From Lentimicrobium sp. (lineage in GTDB: Bacteria; Bacteroidota; Bacteroidia; Flavobacteriales; Flavobacteriaceae), in the NCBI GenBank assembly GCA_022758945.1, contig JAEMQE010000236.1:1-8853 (forward strand): a stretch of 8,853 nt of DNA. Direction: 5' to 3'. The notes under the pieces are model-generated. The model searched no databases, had not been told where the DNA came from, and saw only the letters and a program-made list of their open reading frames with translations. The position numbers and the translations under genes were made by a program. Positions 6,734 to 8,853 of the stretch are shown here, piece by piece; the stretch's first letter is position 1; each line of letters starts with the position of its first letter.

Positions 6734-6804
6734 GTCATTGCGAGGTACGAAGCAATCTCATAATGAGAGCAAAAAATGCGATTTCTCCCGAAGGTCGAAA
6801 TGAC
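6734..6804. repeat. MITE-like or REP-like intergenic repeat with terminal inverted repeats
   Basis: A 71-base element begins GTCATTGCGA and ends TCGAAATGAC; these termini are inverted repeats matching at 9 of 10 positions. Inside are GAGGTACGAAGCAATCTC and a small palindrome TCTCATAATGAGA (6756-6768). The GTCATTGCGAGG...CGAAGCAATC sequence is one I recognise as a common dispersed repeat in Bacteroidetes and other genomes. It fills most of the 103-base gap between the dehydratase and ketosynthase genes (6716-6818) and has no coding capacity. Confidence 0.7.
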
Positions 6805-6818
6805 AAAACATAAAATCT

Positions 6819-7247
6819 TTATATTAAAATTCCAGCTATTACTCCGTTACAAACTTCTTCATCCTTCTGATTTATCATCTTGACTTTGCATTTTAACTTA
6901 CCAAATCGAAAATATATTTTCTTCGAAATCACAGTTACTTTTTCATTAGGAAATACAGGTTTTAAAAACTCTATTTCAGTTGATGTTAAGGCAATTGCAG
7001 TAGTTGCATTAAATTCATTATTCAACAAATAGATCCCCAAACTAACCAATCCTATTTGAGCCATAACCTCGGTTAAAATAACTCCAGGCGTGATGGGATT
7101 ATCCTTGAAGTGACCTTTGTAAAAATCCAGATTTTCATCAAAAGTGTAGGTTCCTTCCACTCCATTCTCATCTATATGCAGCAATTCATCCACAAACAAA
7201 AAAGGTTTGGAATACGGTAATTTTACTATGATTTCTTCTTTGGTCAT
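6819..7247 (-). CDS. FabZ-like 3-hydroxyacyl-ACP dehydratase (hot-dog fold)
   Basis: A 142-residue single hot-dog-domain protein that would dehydrate a 3-hydroxyacyl-ACP to the trans-2-enoyl form. FabZ landmarks are LPYSKPFLFVDEL near the N-terminus (LPHRxPFLLVD in FabZ) and YKGHFKDNPITPGVILTEVM, with catalytic H46 and E60 at the same 14-residue spacing as in FabZ. The length matches FabZ. The first in-frame ATG is at 7247. A TTG at 7256 would add three residues (M/L-K-N), but ATG after an A-rich leader is the better choice. It lies 33 bases after the type III PKS stop. No ketoreductase is encoded in the window, so its substrate would need one from elsewhere, for example housekeeping FabG. 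It may instead be a thioesterase-like or non-catalytic relative, but the intact His/Glu pair argues for dehydration. Confidence 0.85.
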   Translation of the reverse strand: MTKEEIIVKLPYSKPFLFVDELLHIDENGVEGTYTFDENLDFYKGHFKDNPITPGVILTEVMAQIGLVSLGIYLLNNEFNATTAIALTSTEIEFLKPVFPNEKVTVISKKIYFRFGKLKCKVKMINQKDEEVCNGVIAGILI

Positions 7248-7260
7248 ATTCTTCAAAATT

Positions 7261-7279
7261 CCCCTTTATGGGTTAGGGG
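7261..7279. repeat. Short GC-rich palindrome between type III PKS and dehydratase genes
   Basis: The arms CCCCT (7261-7265) and AGGGG (7275-7279) flank a 9-base loop in the 33-base gap between the two genes. On the minus strand it reads like the CCCCTAACCC...AGGGG sequences that I remember as dispersed repeats in Flavobacterium genomes. With only 5-bp arms and no T run it is a weak hairpin and not a terminator. Confidence 0.4.
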
Positions 7280-7280
7280 C

Positions 7281-8333
7281 TTAAAATTGCAATAAAACCT
7301 TTTGTGCGGAAAATCCAGGACCAAAACTCAACATCAATCCCTTTGCTCCCTTTTTGGGTTTGCTATCCATAATTCGTTCTAAAACATATAAAACAGTGGC
7401 ACTCGACATATTCCCATACAATCGCAACACTTCCTTAGTGTCATCAATATTTTTTCCTAAATCTGAAAATAAACCTTCTACAGTTTGCACAATTTTTTTA
7501 CCACCGGGATGAAAAACCAAATGGTCTAAATCTTCTATTTTTAAATTATTTTTGACTAAAAAAGGATGAATAATATCCGGAAAATGTGAAGCAATGGTTT
7601 CAGGAACTTCAATATCCAAAATCATTTGTAAGCCGGAATTGGTTAGTTTGAAACCCATTAAATGTTCCGCATCGTAGAAATGATACATTTCTTCATCCAA
7701 TATTTCCGGACCTTCATCATCAATATGGGAAGAAAGCAACACACATGCGGCTCCGTCTCCAAAAATCGCAGCACTGACAATATTGGCCATCGAAAAATCA
7801 TCCAGTTGAAACGTAGCTGTTGGACTTTCGACCGCTATAACTGCAGCTCTTTTTCCGGGATTGGCTTTCAGGAAGTTTTTGGCATAAATAATCCCCGAAA
7901 TTCCTGCGGCACAACCCATTTCGGTTACGGGAAGACGAACAATATCTTGACGTAATTTCAATTTATTAATCAAATAAGCATCCAATGACGGAATCATAAT
8001 TCCAGTACAACTTACTGTGATGATGTAATCTAAATCTTCAGGTCTCCAATTGGCTTTTATCAAAGCTTTTTCCAATACTTTGGTACCTAATTCAATTACT
8101 TCTCGAACATAAATATCATTTCTTTCTTCAAAGGAAATATTGGTAAAAACTTCAATTGGATCCATAATAGAATAGCGTTTATCAACAGCCGCTCCCTCAA
8201 AAATTTTCTTTACTTTTCTAATAAAACGAGAATCCTGACCATCAAGCCAAGCGTCAAGAAAGGGAATAATTTCCTCCGTAGTTCTGGAATATTTAGGTAA
8301 TTGCTTAGAAACAGTTTTGATTTTTACACTCAT
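7281..8333 (-). CDS. Type III polyketide synthase (chalcone/stilbene synthase-like)
   Basis: A 350-residue homodimer-type condensing enzyme that extends an acyl starter with malonyl-CoA and cyclises the product to a resorcinol or pyrone ring. The triad is complete: C141 in VTEMGCAAGISG, H275 in LVFHPGGKK, and N308 in LYGNMSSATVL. The C-terminal SFGPGFSA matches the GFGPG cyclisation-pocket loop. Length is normal. The start at 8333 is chosen because its ATG overlaps the methyltransferase stop as ATGA (8330-8333) and gives the expected N-terminus MSVKIKTVSKQLPKYSR. An in-frame ATG at 8375 lies inside the methyltransferase gene and would add 14 unlikely residues. The adjacent methyltransferase, ACP, ketosynthase and dehydratase suggest a lipid-type starter. 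The starter and ring type cannot be read from the sequence by eye. Confidence 0.92.
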   Translation of the reverse strand: MSVKIKTVSKQLPKYSRTTEEIIPFLDAWLDGQDSRFIRKVKKIFEGAAVDKRYSIMDPIEVFTNISFEERNDIYVREVIELGTKVLEKALIKANWRPEDLDYIITVSCTGIMIPSLDAYLINKLKLRQDIVRLPVTEMGCAAGISGIIYAKNFLKANPGKRAAVIAVESPTATFQLDDFSMANIVSAAIFGDGAACVLLSSHIDDEGPEILDEEMYHFYDAEHLMGFKLTNSGLQMILDIEVPETIASHFPDIIHPFLVKNNLKIEDLDHLVFHPGGKKIVQTVEGLFSDLGKNIDDTKEVLRLYGNMSSATVLYVLERIMDSKPKKGAKGLMLSFGPGFSAQKVLLQF

Positions 8334-8853
8334 ATTTTTGAAATTATCCATTGATAACGGAAAGCCCATTTCCATTGAATTTTATAATTGGTGAAATTTA
8401 ATTTTTTTGAAAAACTTATTAATTCTTCTTTTTTAAAACCTCTTAAAATAGAAACTAATCCGTCTTCTCGTGACATTGCATTTAATTGAAACACAAAACA
8501 TAAACCTTGAAACAATCGATAAGCCAATGCACTTCTATGTAAATCATTGATTACAATTCCAATTTTTGAATTGGTATTAAAAACAGTCATTAATCGTATA
8601 ATTTCTTCATCTTTAAAATGATGTAATGTCAATGTACACAGCACTATGTCATATTTTATTTCTTCAAAAGGTGGACTAAAAATATCTTCGCATCGATAGC
8701 TTATATTCGAATAATTCTCGGATAACTTTCGAGCGTGATTGATGGTAAAAGCATTGGCATCAATTCCTGTTAACTGAAAATTTAAATGGTGTTTTAACCC
8801 AAAATTGGCCAAGGTTCGCAGCATATCACCATTACCACAACCCACGTCCATAA
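8330..8853 (-). CDS. Class I SAM-dependent methyltransferase, cut by the right edge
   Basis: The gene lacks its 5' end: the frame runs open through the window edge, and the first in-window ATG (8851) falls inside motif I, so it is not the start. The visible 173 residues begin DVGCGNG (glycine-rich SAM-binding loop, D-x-G-x-G-x-G), continue with GIDANAF (acidic D31 contacting the SAM ribose), EDIF (55-58, adenine contact) and YDIVLCTLTLHHF (motif of UbiE-like class I enzymes), and end with a conserved-looking KWAFRYQWIISKI. It is probably an O- or C-methyltransferase acting on the type III PKS product, since the two genes overlap by 4 bases. The combination recalls srsB next to srsA in Streptomyces, although the substrate here is inferred only from context. 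The operon promoter must lie beyond the window. Confidence 0.85.
   Translation of the reverse strand, partial: MDVGCGNGDMLRTLANFGLKHHLNFQLTGIDANAFTINHARKLSENYSNISYRCEDIFSPPFEEIKYDIVLCTLTLHHFKDEEIIRLMTVFNTNSKIGIVINDLHRSALAYRLFQGLCFVFQLNAMSREDGLVSILRGFKKEELISFSKKLNFTNYKIQWKWAFRYQWIISKI

Noticed and set aside
7248..7256. Dehydratase start at TTG 7256
   Set aside because: An ATG three codons later (7247) gives the usual length and a normal A-rich leader, so TTG is not needed.
7662..7955. Antisense open frame of 97 codons within the type III PKS gene (+)
   Set aside because: It covers the reverse of the catalytic Cys region of a clearly real gene and its product looks like random composition.
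8334..8375. Longer type III PKS starting at the ATG at 8375 (14 extra residues)
   Set aside because: It would overlap the methyltransferase gene by 46 bases. The ATG at 8333 gives a standard ATGA coupling and the expected family N-terminus.
4641..8853. A flexirubin or aryl-polyene cluster
   Set aside because: ACP, KS, DH and PPTase fit, but the ketoreductase, extra ketosynthases, acyltransferase, exporter and dialkylresorcinol genes are absent in the window, and a type III PKS is not a core member of those clusters.
1..8853. CRISPR array, tRNA/rRNA, transposase or phage genes
   Set aside because: No regularly spaced direct repeats, no recognisable structural RNA and no transposase or phage-like protein on either strand.

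Overview
The window looks like a piece of a Flavobacterium-type genome (Bacteroidetes). It is AT-rich, start codons follow A-rich leaders rather than Shine-Dalgarno sites, and protein families such as the DUF2911 secreted protein and the NFFPPLIYQVATAFLEPSS-type NDH-2 match Flavobacteriaceae as I remember them. This assignment comes from recognising families by eye, not from a database search.

Left part (1-4644): The window opens inside a type II NADH dehydrogenase gene (+). Its N-terminal FAD-binding segment is broken: all three forward frames stop within the first 37 bases, although fragments of the expected protein can still be read in frames 1 and 2. Facing it is a small secreted DUF2911 protein (-, 1444-1950), with a strong terminator hairpin between the two. 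Divergent from DUF2911 is a tightly coupled pair (+). The first gene is a 638-residue cNMP-fold/CBS/DUF294 nucleotidyltransferase-like signalling protein. The second is a DnaQ-fold exonuclease homologue that has lost two catalytic residues (C34 for Asp, N175 for His) and may be a pseudoenzyme.

Right part (4641-8853): Six genes, all on the minus strand, form what looks like one biosynthetic operon. In transcription order they are a SAM methyltransferase (cut by the right edge), a type III polyketide synthase with intact Cys-His-Asn triad, a FabZ-like hot-dog dehydratase, a FabF-like ketosynthase with intact Cys-His-His triad, a divergent acyl carrier protein and a 4'-phosphopantetheinyl transferase. 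Two junctions are ATGA overlaps (methyltransferase/type III PKS and ACP/PPTase). The remaining three junctions carry three different GC-rich palindromic sequences that resemble dispersed repeats.

How the genes may work together: The PPTase would arm the dedicated ACP. The ketosynthase and dehydratase would build or tailor an acyl chain on it. The type III PKS would extend and cyclise that chain to a resorcinol- or pyrone-type head, and the methyltransferase would decorate it. This resembles phenolic-lipid pathways (for example Streptomyces srsABC), but with its own carrier protein, ketosynthase and dehydratase. No ketoreductase, export or hydroxylase gene lies in the window, so the product cannot be named. 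This locus is the best candidate here for an under-described system.
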